Made by a program: the position numbers and the translations under genes
Shown: piece after piece, positions 10,754 through 22,396 of the stretch
Numbering within the stretch: position 1 is the stretch's first letter
How the letters are laid out: each line of letters opens with the position of its first letter
From: Tetracentron sinense
Taxonomy: Eukaryota; Streptophyta; Magnoliopsida; Trochodendrales; Trochodendraceae
Direction of reading: 5' to 3'
Assembly: GCA_015143295.1 (NCBI GenBank)
Contig: JABCRI010001478.1
Location: 496,001-560,000 of the forward strand
DNA length: 64,000 nucleotides
The notes under the pieces: generated by a model
Database searches by the model: none
What the model was told of the DNA's origin: nothing
Seen by the model: the letters and a program-made list of their open reading frames with translations, nothing else

Positions 10754-13700
10754 GTGGTGCATTGATTCGGTGACCTTTTTTACAAGATTCCCCTTGAGAG
10801 AACAAACTGAATAGTCAGTCTTCGGATTACCCGCCGGTCTATTTTTGGGGCATCAAGTGGGAAGGTTCCGTCCTCGAGATACTGCTTGATGTTCATATAC
10901 CAAGGCTTGTTATCGGCTACTGCGTCTAGCTCGAGGCAGTAGGTAGGCTGCTCCTATTTTTGAATCTCATTCGGCCAAAGCATGATGCCCTTGGGGTTCT
11001 GAACCAAGGAGGCGAGAGTAGCCAGTGCGTCAGTAAACCTGTTATGATTTCTAGATCTGTGGCTGAAGCTGATTCTTCTTAACTGAGTAATCAGCATATT
11101 GAGGTAGGCCAGGTACAGGACTAGCCTTGCTTCTCAGATGGCCCAAGATTCATTTGCCTGACAGATTACCAGAAAATGAGTCGTCGTAAACGTCTATCTC
11201 TTCAATCCTGATGCCTAGGGCTTCTTTAAGACCGACTATGCATGCCTCGTATTCTGCTTTGTTGTTGGAGCATCTGAATTTTAGCTTTACTGAGATAGGG
11301 AGGTGCCCTCCCTTGGGTGAGATTAAGACTGCTCTTGTCCCATGCCCATGACTATTGGCAGCTCCGTCAAAGTATAACTCCCAACCGAAGTACCCTTGCT
11401 CTTTTGCTTCTGTGTACAAGATGGCTTCATCTAGAAACTGATCATGTACTGAGACGTAGTCCTCTGTTGAACTGTGGGCCAAGTGATATGCTATCACCTA
11501 TCCCTTGATTTCTGTGTCATGTAAGTGATGTCGAATTCAGACAACATCATAAGCCATCGGGTAGTCCTTTCGGTGGTGGCTAGCTTTTCCAAGAGGTATT
11601 TGAGTGGATCCATCTAGGAGATCAGGATTACTGGGTAGGAAAGCAAATAATGCCGAAGACGCTGAGTGGCCCAGACCAGTGCCAGAGATGTCTTCTCAAG
11701 AGGGTTGTACCTCTCTTCATACTCCAGTAAGCATTTACTGATGTAGTAGATAGCTTGCTCTTTTCTGCCTATCTCGTCGTGCTGTGCTAGGACGCACCCC
11801 ATGGAGGTTTCTTGCACTGAGATGTAGAGTAGTAGGAGCCGTCTCGGTGTAGGGGCACAAGTACTAGAGGGTTGAGCAGGTACTATTTTATTATGTCAAA
11901 GGCTTCCTGACACTCGTTTATCCAAACTGTTGGTGTATTCTTCCGGAGAAGCTTGAAGATCGGTTCGTAGATCAGAGTGAGCTGAGAGATGAACTGGCTA
12001 ATGTACTAAATTCTACCCAGGAAACCATGGATCTCCTTTTCAACCTGGGAAATCAACATTTCAATGATAGCCTTAGCTTTGGCTGGATCGATCTCGATAC
12101 CTCTTTTGCTAACTATGAAGCCAAGGAGCTTTCCTGGTGAAGCTCTAAAGACGCATTTAGCAGGATTCAGTCTCAGGCCGAACTCTCTGAGTCTATCATA
12201 GAGTCTTTTCAGGTCTTTTGGATGTTTCCTGGCAGTAGGCGATTTGACGATCATGTCATCCACATAGACTTCAGTTGACTTGTGGATCATGTCATAAAAT
12301 AGTGTCATCATGGTCCTTTGATAGGTTGCCCCAGCATTCTTGAGTCCAAAGGGCATGACCTTATAGCAGAATGTGCCCCAAGGTGTGATGAAGGAGGTTT
12401 TCTCCATGTCTTCTTCTGCCACTCTGATCTAGTTGTATCCGGAGAAGCCATCCATGAATGAGAGAGTCTCGTGCCCCGAAATATTGTCGACCAGGATGTT
12501 GATGTGCGGGAGAGGGAAATGGTCCTTGGGGCTTGCCCTGTTCAGATTCCGGTAGTCGATGCACATCCAAACTTTGCCGTCCTTCTTAGGTACAGGCACG
12601 ATGTTAGCCAACCATTCAGGGTAGGTTGTTACTGGCAGGAAGTCTGCATTGATCTGGTTTTCAAATTCTTCCTTGACTTTCTGTGACCATTCGGGTCTCA
12701 TCCGTCTCAGTTTTTGCTTAACTGGTCTGATGTTAGGGTTCAGGGGCAGTCTGTGCACCCCTAATGCTGGGTCCAGGCCGGGCATGTCTGTATATTTTCA
12801 GAAGACATCACTGTAACTCTTCAGAAAGCTGATCACTTCTGTCCTCTGTTGCGGATTCATGCTTGTGCCAATCCTGATTAGTTGGGGGTTGTCCTCGGAT
12901 CCAAGGTTTACTGTCTCAGTATCCTCAATGTTTGATTGCAGAAGTCCCTCACTGTGTTCTAGGAGGTCCAGAATCTCCTGAGGCGGTTCCTCTTCCTGCT
13001 CTGAGTCATATTCCACTTTCATCAGTTCCAGAAGGGTTTTAAGGGTAGCCTTAGTGCAGGCGATTTCCTGATAAAACATTTAGCTAAGTTTAGAATGCTT
13101 ATGTTTTTTTTTTTTGGTTTCAGGACACTAGGCTTCCTGGGGGAAGAGTGCGTGTGATTTTCTTCATCAGCCAAAATGTTTGATGCAAAACAGGCTTTTG
13201 AGTCAAAATGTCAGATTTCATTTATAAAACAAGTATGATTGTTGTTACAAAAAGTTGACTCAAACAAAAAGGAGGCCAACAGTGGGCTGACATTTGGATT
13301 TTGCAAACAGGAGCAAAGAGAGATAGAAGGAGGATAAGGGTAACGCTTGTTCATTGCCTGGTCTAACCGACCCTTCCTACACTGTTGCTGCACTGGCCCT
13401 GGCTGGTCTCAATTGTGAGAGCCTCAGTCCACCAACGGATTAGTGGCTGGCGACTGGATGAAGCTTCAGCGCTGTTAGAGAGGGTGCAAACCTATTCTCC
13501 CGCTAGATATTCTGCTTCGGTAGAATCTTCGATAGTCAGCTCATCAAATAATTGGGCCATGCTAAAGATCTCTGGATCTGGAATCTCTAAAAATTTGGCA
13601 TTGGGTTTAGATGTTAAGGCAACTGGTGCAGTAGAGGTGTCAGGGTAAGGCTCGAAGGTTCCTACTGGGAATGTTATTGAAATGTGGGTCGAGGTTCTGG

Positions 13701-16465
13701 TTTCGTTGACCGACTGCTCTTCTTTGTAAGCTTGGCAAGATAGTCCTCGTATTTGGGCCTGTAGCCCAGTCCAAAAGGCGGAGTGTATCGAGGAGGTGTA
13801 TATCTCTTTTTCATCCCTTGGTTTCGATCTCTCATGCCTACCTCAGGTTGATAATTCATTTTCGCCATCATCCTGACAAATGGCAGAATCTGTTGTTTGC
13901 TCTGTTTTTCTATCTAGGAGATAGAACTGACCTGCTCAAATTGGTACGACATGAAGGCTGTGTCTTGCCCCAACTCCTAGATGTCCCCGAATTAACTCGC
14001 CAACTCCTCTTATAGTATTATGACCAGACGGTCATCTTGGATGAATTTGATTCTTTGGTGCAGAGAGGTGGGAATGGCTCCGGCCACGTGGATCCACGGC
14101 CTCCCGAGGAGCAAGGTAAATGAGGCAGGCACATTTACAACTTGAAAATTTTTAGTGAATTGAGTAGGTCCGACTCTGATAGCCAGATTTATGTCGCCCA
14201 GATTTTGCCTTGTTGAGTTGTCGAAAACTCTGATTGTCATGGGTCTCTTCTTCACCTGACTGAGATTCATACCCATGTTTTACAGTGTTGATAGTGTGCA
14301 GACGTTCAAGCCGGAGTTGTTGTTTATTAGTACTGAGGAGAGAGTTCTGTCCATGCATTGTACTGCTATATAAAGGGCCCGGGTATGGTCCCTATCACCG
14401 TTCGGTATCTCTTCTTCTGTAAAGGAGATAACTCTTGGTTCTAGCACTTTTCCCACCATGTGCCCCAACTTCTCGAGCGTAATGTCTGGAGTTACGTGGG
14501 CACTGTTAAATACTCGAAGGAGTTACTTTCGGTGATGCTCGGAAGTTAGAAAAAGACCCATGATTGAGATCTGGGCTGGTGTCATACTCAACTGCTTAGT
14601 AATGTTGAATTCTTCCGCTTTCTCTAATATTTTTAGCAGAACTGCATTCTTTCTCAGGGTCTGGTACCCTTGTTATTTCTGCTCCTTTCTTTTTCCCTTT
14701 TCCCTTCGCCAGCTCAGCTGCCGGCGGCTGGTATACCCAGCAAAATCGGGTGAGGTTGGCTATGCTCTTGCTCTCGAGGACGAGAGAGCGAGGAGCGGGT
14801 ATGTGATTGAGGCTGAAAATTTTTGAGAAGGGATGTGAGGGATTCAGACTGTGCTGGTAGATGTGGAGGCTTGGGCAGGAGCTGTGGGCCAATTAGTGGG
14901 ACAAGGGATTGTGTAAACAATTTGCACTTTTTCAATTTCAAGAGCGGGGAATTGTACTGGGACCTGAATGGCCTGGATGTTTGACTATGGGAGAGGGATA
15001 ATGACTGGATATAAGTAGGAGGGCCTGATGAAGCCATCGTCAACTATCGGTGCGTTGGGTCTAGGCTACCCTACCCCCCTGGGCTCTTCCTATTGTATGA
15101 AATTGACTTGATTGTTGTGTCGGGGCAGTGGTGCCTGGTTGATGCTGGTATTCCTTGGAGTCAGCTCAACTTTACCCTCATCCAGAAGATCCTGGATGGC
15201 ACACTTTAGGCTGATGCAGTAGTCTATTGCATGGCCTGAGCCTTGGTGAAAGGCGTAGTGTTGATTGACATCATAATTCTTATTTCTCTTGTCTGTTGGT
15301 AAGAGGGGAGTGGGGCCTCTTAAGGCAAGAATACCCTGTTTGGTCAAGAACTCTAGTAATTGGCTGAGAGTGTAGGGGAGAGGAGTAAAGTTCCTCGGGG
15401 GGCTTGTTCTGGTGCTGGTTTTGCCCCTGGTTAGGCCGGACTGGCCGGGTGTTTTTGGTAGCTGGCTGAGCTGGAGCTGGAAGTCTGATGGGTGCTGTAG
15501 AAGCCACCATATATACAATTTCTTTCTTTTTCTGGTCCCAGGGACCGCTGTTCCTACTGGTTGAGGCTATAGCTTTAGGAGGATCAAACCCTAGACTGGA
15601 ATGGATGGCCTACTCTTGATGGCGGTATCTATGCGGGCCCCAATCTTGACGATGGTGCCGAAGTCTACCACGGGCAATGTGACCATTGGGGTCGAGTAGG
15701 GCTAATTCAATGTGCCCATGAACATGTTTGCCAGTTCCTCCTTAGTGATAGGAGTAGGATTTTAGCTGTCATCTCCCTCCACCGAGTGGTGTATTCTAAG
15801 AAAGATTCGTTATTACACTGGCTCATTTGTTCGAGCTAGCTCTGCTGAGGCCGGAGCTCCTGATTAAAGGAATACTGCTCCACAAAGCAGTCTATAGCAT
15901 CCTGCCAAGTTTTTATCTTCTGTTTGTCGGTCGACATCCTCCGCGTCAGGACTGCCCCCTTCAAGCTCTTCTGAAAATACTGTATGAGGAGGGGCTGGTT
16001 CTTCTGGTGCAGGAGCCCGTCCCCCAGGTATAGCTGTAGGTGTTGATTTGGACAGCCCGAGCCTTCATATTTATCAAAGTCTGGCACTTTGAGCCCTACG
16101 GGAATTACATCCCTTTAAGAGAAAGTCAAGTCCTCCAGAGACAGACTGGTGCTGGCAGATGTACTCCTCATCTTTCTCATCTCTTCTTTTATTTGTTTTA
16201 TCTCTTCATGCTGGTCTCGAAGAGTGGGTGTAGGATCAGAAGACGACGGTCTGTCTTGATTAATGTGAGAGGCTTGGGTTGCTATGCTCCCTCGAAGTGT
16301 TCGTACTCCATGTAGTTTGGGTGAAGGTTCATCAATTTGGGTTCCAATCAGAATCTTCTGAGATTCTAGAACACTATCTAGTTTTCCTTGCATGGTCGTA
16401 ATGTCCCTGTCATGTGCTTGTAAGATCTTGCTGGTCTGTTGTTGCTGATCAACTGGTTCTGCCAT
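10754..16465 (-). pseudogene. Ogre copy A gag-pol, integrase deleted
   Basis: From ATG 16465 leftward: Gag N-terminus with a coiled coil (KQIKEEMRKMR), Gag core (KVPDFDKYEGSG, near 16090), a zinc-knuckle-like segment (15216-15257) whose first Cys is replaced by Tyr, aspartic protease (about 14470-14010), a G-patch-like linker (FGLGYRPKYEDY, about 13790), RT (12785-12006, catalytic YVDDM), RNase H (11817-11614) and archaeal-type RNase H (YFDGAAN, about 11390). Homology to copy B stops at 10772; the integrase is gone. The frame is broken many times, including TAG at 12429-12431 and 13914-13916, both shared with copy B. About 90 bp of Gag present in B is missing near 16312. Confidence 0.85.
13080..13310 (-). 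other. candidate intron region between protease and RT (Ogre A)
   Basis: An AT-rich, stop-rich stretch separates the protease/G-patch part from the RT part, which resumes with FYQEIACTKATL; TTTTACCAG just before that could be the acceptor. Ogre elements are known to carry an intron here. I could not fix the donor. Copy B has the same stretch at about 39720-39960. Confidence 0.4.
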
Positions 16466-16715
16466 TGTATCCGAACTGCTTTCTGACACGGCTCAGATGA
16501 GCACCTGTTCTAAGACTGGTACTTCCGTGAGGATTGCGTATGCTATTTCTACGAGAATTATAGTCATAAAGTGAGTCATGGGTCAACTCGTGTAATTGAA
16601 AAGAATACAATGGCTAATCACGGTTATGTATGATGAGACAGAATGCAAGAAAAGATTTTTTATGAATAAGTGAGTGAGTACAAGACAGAGACTCAAAAAT
16701 AAAAAAGACTCAACC

Positions 16716-18411
16716 CTAACCAGGTCCATCAGGGATGGCAAAGTCAAGCGACCGAGGCATGCCTTCAAGGTCCATGATCTGTTGTTGGAGGGATGTGATT
16801 TTAACCTCCATGTGTTCAATTGTTTCTGTGGCAGTGAACATGTGGGATCTGAACTGTCAGATCCAGCTAGTCATCTCAACCTTTGCACTGTCAAGTTGTT
16901 CTTGATAAAAGTGTAGCTGGGCCCTGATGACGATACTTTCTTTGGCATCACCTTTGCATCTCTTCTGAAAGGACTGGACTGTATGCTCAAGCTGGTTAAC
17001 ATGTTCCTGTATGGCTAGGAGTTCACAGTTCTGCTCCGCTTCTTGATGCCTGAATGCTCGTTGGGCCCTCCGTAACCTCTTCTCTACCTCTTGGATCTGT
17101 AACTACCTTTCCAGGAAGATGTCTCTCCAGCGAACCACCATTTTCGTGATGGGTATCGTTCCTCGAGATGGAACTGCAACTGGTGTGGGCAGTTCCCTGG
17201 GTGCGGGCATACCAGATGGAATGTCAGGTTCTTCTACCCATATTCAGTACGCAGAATCAGTTGGTGGTCCTGTTGTAACCACAAAGTTTGGCCAATGATC
17301 TCTCCAGGAACTTCGCCAATCTGCTTGGAATCAGCGGGTGAGGCGTTCAAACTACACTGTGAAGTTTGCGAAGTCATTTTCCAGACTGTTTATCACCGGA
17401 ATACGCTGAGGGAGTCCAAACTGGCGGAGGACTTGGAGTGGTACGTAGGCTACAGAGCCAGTGAGACCTACTAGGACCATGCATCATCTTCTTGCTTTGA
17501 CAACGCGTGGTAGCTGTCTGTCAACCAGTCACACGCATTCCCAAGTAATCAATTCCTCTGTTAGGTTCTGGAGAAGCCTGTAGAGAGTTTTGAAATCGGT
17601 AGTCATGATCTGGTCCTGATTCTGAGAAATCTTCCTGGGTAGGCTGTATGCATCTCGGGGGACGTCGGGCACTGGTAGATGGTAGGCAGGTGTGAGACCA
17701 GCTACAGGTGTAATAGCGGTGCACTGGCATAGAAGATGCAGTTTCTACATTCTGTTGTTTGGTTGAGAGCCTTGAGAAGCTCTGTAAGGATGACTGGGAC
17801 GACCGTCTTGGAGTTACGCATGTCTTCAGTAATCCCCACTAGTACTGAGTCAGCGAGGGTGCGGTATTTTGGAAACACCAACTGGGACATGATGTTCAGT
17901 GTAAAGGCATTGAGACCAGAGAGTTCAGCTGTCAGGGAGTCAGGGTTCCACCTGGGCCGGTACTGTTGCTCAAGAAATTTTATAGACACCCGTTCATAAG
18001 TGCCGGTAGGATCGTATTGCAGGGAGGCATGCTTGATTTGTAAAAACCTTGAGAGGCCTGCCTAGAAGTTCGCCCTATAGCACGGTACTATGGCATCGCC
18101 TTCCATGGTTAGGCTAAGAATGCACTGTATTTCCTCCAATGTTAAACACAGCTCATTCTTACCGAAACGAAACCCCAAGTATGATTAGTTCCAACACAGG
18201 ATTGCAGCATTTAAGAGGCGCCAATCTGGCTCAACCATGGATAGGTCTAGGTGTTAACCATTCGATAGTACTGAGCCCAAGCGAGACGCTGATCCTGAGT
18301 TAAGGCCTCAATTGATTTCTGGAGAGTTTTGTCACATGCCCCCTGAGAGAGGAGGTGCACGGGCCGTGAAGGCTGACCATTTGATGGAACAATCCCTGAC
18401 GAACCTCCCAT
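16716..18411 (-). pseudogene. Ogre ORF1 remnant (copy A)
   Basis: A separate ORF upstream of gag, as in Ogre/Tat elements; its function is unknown. The start is ATG 18411 (MGGSSGIVPSNGQPSR), conserved in copy B. Recognisable parts are an early Gln/Ala-rich helix (QKSIEALTQDQRLAWAQYY), a middle segment (SIKFLEQQYRPRWNP, 17989) and a coiled-coil C-terminus ending at TAG 16716-16718. Several stops and frameshifts occur. The reading 16583-16819 is a different frame and is not the protein. Confidence 0.7.
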
Positions 18412-18970
18412 CTACCTAGACAAATATATAGACTCTTTGTAAGTGTACTATGTATGCAAAGATGATGCAAGTAATTATGATGCATTTTTTATTTTTTTGA
18501 TTGAGTGTGACATAGCACATGTGATCCGATAGGGCAAGCGAATAGAGATCCGGTATGCTTTACCCGGGTTATTAGGAACCGGGGGCCTATCAAGTCAAGG
18601 CTTGAATAGGTCTGGTGGAGACTTGTCTTCTTGGGATTTGAACCCCACACAGATGTGTTTTATTACAAGCACAAGTTTGGCTCATCACATGCCCCTTGGT
18701 GGTTGCTTATCCGGGTAGGATGTGCCCGGATAGTCAACCATGATTTGGGGACAGGTATAAGGTGCAAGCAGGTTAGGGTTTAGAGTTTCCCTCCAGGTTG
18801 GCTGCTTGTAGACTATACCTTGGCCTAAGCTACATGTATGCATGCTAGGGTGATGAAAGTGTGTTCCTAAGGATGGGGCGATCACTTAACACTGTATATG
18901 CGACTCCCTTGAAAATGAATGATTGGTGTAAGCGAGAGCGTTCAGAATCCTTCCCTGAGAGTAATCACCC
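18412..18970 (-). other. 5' leader of Ogre copy A, left part (split by copia 2)
   Basis: Aligns with 45138-45711 in copy B. It contains no conserved ORF. It ends with the target-site copy CACCC (18966-18970); the leader resumes at 30815 and reaches the PBS at 31084-31102. Confidence 0.75.
18966..18970. repeat. target-site duplication, left copy (CACCC)
   Basis: CACCC at 18966-18970 and again at 30810-30814 flank the second Sirevirus element exactly at its TG and CA ends. Ogre copy B has the uninterrupted site, TCACCTAGCAGGAG, at 45711. Confidence 0.9.
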
Positions 18971-19255
18971 TGTAAAGTCAAAGTTCTGTTGGCAAAATTC
19001 CGAACCCAAAATGTTGTATATAGGTCGTAGTAGGTCTCATCCGGTTTGAAGACAAAGTGAAGAAGAAGCCGTGAAGAATCTCGTAGCTACATCACTCACA
19101 TTGGCTCAAAAAGTAAGGATTGAAAGAGAGACTTAGATGACCTTAGGTTACCTCATGGAATTGACCCATTCATCATAAAAATTAAGTCAAAAAAATACTA
19201 GAGGTATAGGGGATTGCATCTAAGGCTAAAGGAATGAAAATATAAAAAAAAATAC

Positions 19256-19494
19256 ACCCCAGTGTCAACCCTGACCATTGGGGGTCAACCCTGAATTGCC
19301 CTCTTTTTGTATGGTGATTTGTGGCAGAGAGTTGAAAAAGTGGAGGTCGACCCTGAAGGATGGTTGGGTCAACCGAAGTGTACACTTTGGTCAACCGAAC
19401 CATCCCCCAGGGTCGACCCTGATATGGGATTTTGGTTTTAAAGTTTGGTTGCTACAGTGGGTCAACCCAGGGATCCTCCAGGGTCAACCCTGAT
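19256..19494 (+). repeat. GGTCGACC/GGTCAACC palindromic motif array in 5' LTR (element 2)
   Basis: About ten motif copies: GGGTCAACCCTGA, GGGTCGACCCTGA, GGTCGACCCTGA, GGTCAACCGAA and TGGGTCAACCCAGG. The core GGGTCGACCC is a perfect palindrome. The array ends about 57 bp before the TATA box at 19551. Confidence 0.8.
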
Positions 19495-19549
19495 ATGAAA
19501 AACCTTTCTAAATTTGTTTTTTAGCAACTTCTAAACCTTTGAACCTTTC

Positions 19550-19560
19550 CTATATATAAG
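19550..19560 (+). promoter_or_regulatory. probable TATA box, 5' LTR of element 2
   Basis: CTATATATAAG, conserved in the 3' LTR as CTATATATAG at about 30149. The position just after the motif array fits the U3/R boundary region. Confidence 0.55.
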
Positions 19561-20207
19561 GGACATCTCCCAATCCGTGAGGGATATTGATTAGAGACTT
19601 TTTAGAGCACTTTGTGCCTATCTTGAGTTTATGAAAACTCTTGGATTCATTCATCTTCATCTCCATTAGTTGGCCTCTAGGTTATGCAAAGTTTTCATGC
19701 ATATTTTCTCAAACTTGTATTAGATGATCCTTAATCATTAAGAGATCACCCTAGGGATTTCACAAACCCTAAAATCCACTATATGCTCTACTGTGAGCGT
19801 TGGTAAGCTTGAGCTAAAGCCGTCAAGGACGGAGATCGATCTTCGGAGACTGTGGTTGATCACTTTGAGTAGGATAGGCCGGTGAGGAACCGGAGCTGCT
19901 GTTGCGCAGATCGAACGTGCTGTTTTCGTGGTTTGAAAGCTGAGGAATCGATACCGAGGAACGTTGTGTCGTGTCCGGTTGGGTAAGATTCGAGTCTTGT
20001 ATTGTTCAACTCTTCTTATAGTGAATTTTGTGCTGGATTAGGTCCCGTGATTTTTCCCGAAAGGGTTTTTCACGTAAAAATCTTGTGTGTTCAAGTGAGA
20101 TTGTTTGTGTGTGATTGTCTAAAATTAAAATTGGAAAAGAAAATTGAAGTAGACCTATTCAACCCCCCTCTAGGTCTAAGAGTGCATTGAAATAAGGAAT
20201 TTCAATT

Positions 20208-20219
20208 GGTATCAGAGCA
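20208..20219 (+). other. primer binding site, initiator tRNA-Met type
   Basis: TGGTATCAGAGC begins three bases after the LTR end, and complements the 3' end of plant initiator tRNA-Met as usual for copia elements. Confidence 0.9.
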
Positions 20220-20257
20220 GGTTCACTCGTAAGGTTAAATCCCTTAAGTGTGATCTT

Positions 20258-22300
20258 GTGTCTATCCTTAAGTTAATAACTACTTTAAGAGAGGGTGGAT
20301 CCATCTCTCATCCTCCATTGTTTGATGGGAAAAATTATACGTATTGGAAAGCTCGAATGAGAGCATTTCTCAAATCCATAGACGAGAGAATCTGGATGTC
20401 CATTCAGGATGGATGGACTCCACCGGTGAATATTCTAGATGATGTAATTCTCACTAAAAGCACCAAGGATTAGAACAAAGAAGAGCTCGAGACAAGTGGT
20501 TGGAACACGAAAGGTCTCAATGCAATCTTTACTGCAGTCACTGTTGAAGAATTCAGACGAATCGCTTCATGTGAAATAGCAAAGGAGGCATGGGATATTT
20601 TGGAAATGACTCATGAAGGTACAACCACTGTCAAGATCTCTAAGCTTCCAATTCTCACCACAAAATTTGAAAATCTGAAAATAGAGGACAATGACACATT
20701 TGATTAATTCTATGCTAAACTAAGTGACATTGTCAACTCCAGTTTCAATCTGGATGAGAAAATCAATGAGCCCAAAATTGTCAGAAAAATCCTTAGATCT
20801 CTATCGGAAAGGTTTCAATCTAAGGTCACTGCCATCGAGGAGAGCAAGAATGTTGATGCTCTAAAGATTGAGGAATTAGTCGGATCACTCCAAACCTACG
20901 AACTCAATCTTCGACCATCTAAGAAAAACAAATCTGTAGCCTTGAAAACTGTCAAAGAGACCTTGGATGAGGATGACAGTGATGCTGAGTTAGGAAAGAA
21001 GGAATTGGCTCTATTTGTTAAAAAATTTCAAAAATATCTGAAAACAAATAGAAGGTTCAACCCTAAACCAGGAGGAAAACCTCTTGAAAAGCCAAAGTCA
21101 AAACCTTGGGATAACAAGAAAGTCCCCAAAGGAACTGACAAGAATCTCGTGGCATTCAATGCTACGAATGCAAAAGCTACGACGACAATTCACCTGATTG
21201 CCCTAACAAGAAGAAGATTAAGGGAAATGTGATGAATGCCACATGGGATGACAGTGATTCTGATGAAGAACAATCTGAAAGCTCTACCTCAAAATCACAT
21301 GGCTTTCATTGTCACCCTATCAGAGATAGACCATCCTCCCACTTCTCATGAAGAGAAGAGTGATGAAGATCGAGTGAGTGAGTCCAGTGAAGATCATGAT
21401 CAGAGTCACACTGTCTCTGAGTCTGATGAAGAAATGGATAAAGCCTACTAAAAGGTTGTTTTCTAAAAGCCTTAAGCTGAAGAAAGCTAAGATCTCTTTG
21501 AACAAACAACTTAAATTTACCCAACAAGAAAAAGACTCTTGCAAACTAGAAGCAGAAGGGAAGAATGCTCTAGTATCTCAGCTTGAAAGTGAAAAGACTG
21601 AACTGGTGTCCAAACTAGAATACCTTGAGGAAGAAAATGTCTCTTTATCCAAATGGATCAAGGTTCTAAAAACTGAGGAAGATAACTCCATGAGTATATC
21701 TGAAAAGTCAAAGACTCGAATTTCATAATTGGAATCTAAAAGAAATAACCTTATTGAAAAAGTTTGATTTCTAAAAAATGAATTTCTTGATATTCTGAAA
21801 GTTAAGGATGGGCTAGCTAAGAAAGTAACTGAACTCAAAAAAGAAGCTAGACTCCTTAGCAACACTCAAATCTTAGATAAACTGGCTAGTATGCAGTGCT
21901 CAACAGTAAACATGTCCGGCATAGGACATCCAGACAAACCATTCGGTCCCTTGAATGTTGGAACAATGTCTACTGCAACATTTGAGCCGATACATGAAAA
22001 TCCAAGATTTGTGAGTTCTCACTCCTCAGGATCAACATCCAGGATGCCAAACTCTCAGTTGTACCACACTTTTGTCACTTCTGGACAAGCTAAAAATTCA
22101 ACTGAAAGAACAAAGGTTCAGTCCTAGGCTAACAGATCTCCTCCTTCCAGGTTCATTCCCACTTGTCACCATTGTGGAGTGAAGGGTCACATCCGACCTA
22201 ACTGCAATGCCTTTAGGAGAAATTCCCGAAATGGTTCTTGGAATCAAACACAACATCAAGGGAATCTCCAAGGTAAATTCAAGCCTTAGCAGAAAAGTCT
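20258..22300 (+). pseudogene. copia gag remnant with two zinc-knuckle motifs (element 2)
   Basis: Capsid protein that packages element RNA. The first part (frame 2, 20258-21190) has the copia Gag opening HPPLFDGKNYTYWKARM and continues through stops at 20471 and 20702. A Lys-rich stretch precedes a first zinc-knuckle-like CYEC..C (about 21163-21204) in which the His is Asn. Then comes a long coiled coil (21450-21880), and a second, intact CCHC knuckle, CHHCGVKGHIRPNC (22164-22205, frame 3). Frameshifts near 21150 and 21380 and further stops break the frame. The ATG of gag is not clear; 20258 is only the first codon of a long frame. Confidence 0.8.
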
Positions 22301-22396
22301 AGGAGTTTGAGTGAAGAAGTGATGAAAATTGCTCAACTCTCTAGTACATAATATGGTCGTGACACTTCTTATGCTCATCGTGAAGAAAGTAACAGG

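Larger units (their letters stand above)
18971..20204 (+). repeat. 5' LTR of Sirevirus element 2
   Basis: TGTAAAGTCA to GGAATTTCA, 1234 bp, followed two bases later by the primer binding site. This is the longer of the pair: it keeps the motif region 19280-19490 that the 3' LTR has mostly lost. Confidence 0.95.

Noticed and set aside
20208-20219. tRNA fragment or gene
   Set aside because: TGGTATCAGAGC is the primer binding site next to an LTR, not part of a tRNA gene; no cloverleaf follows.
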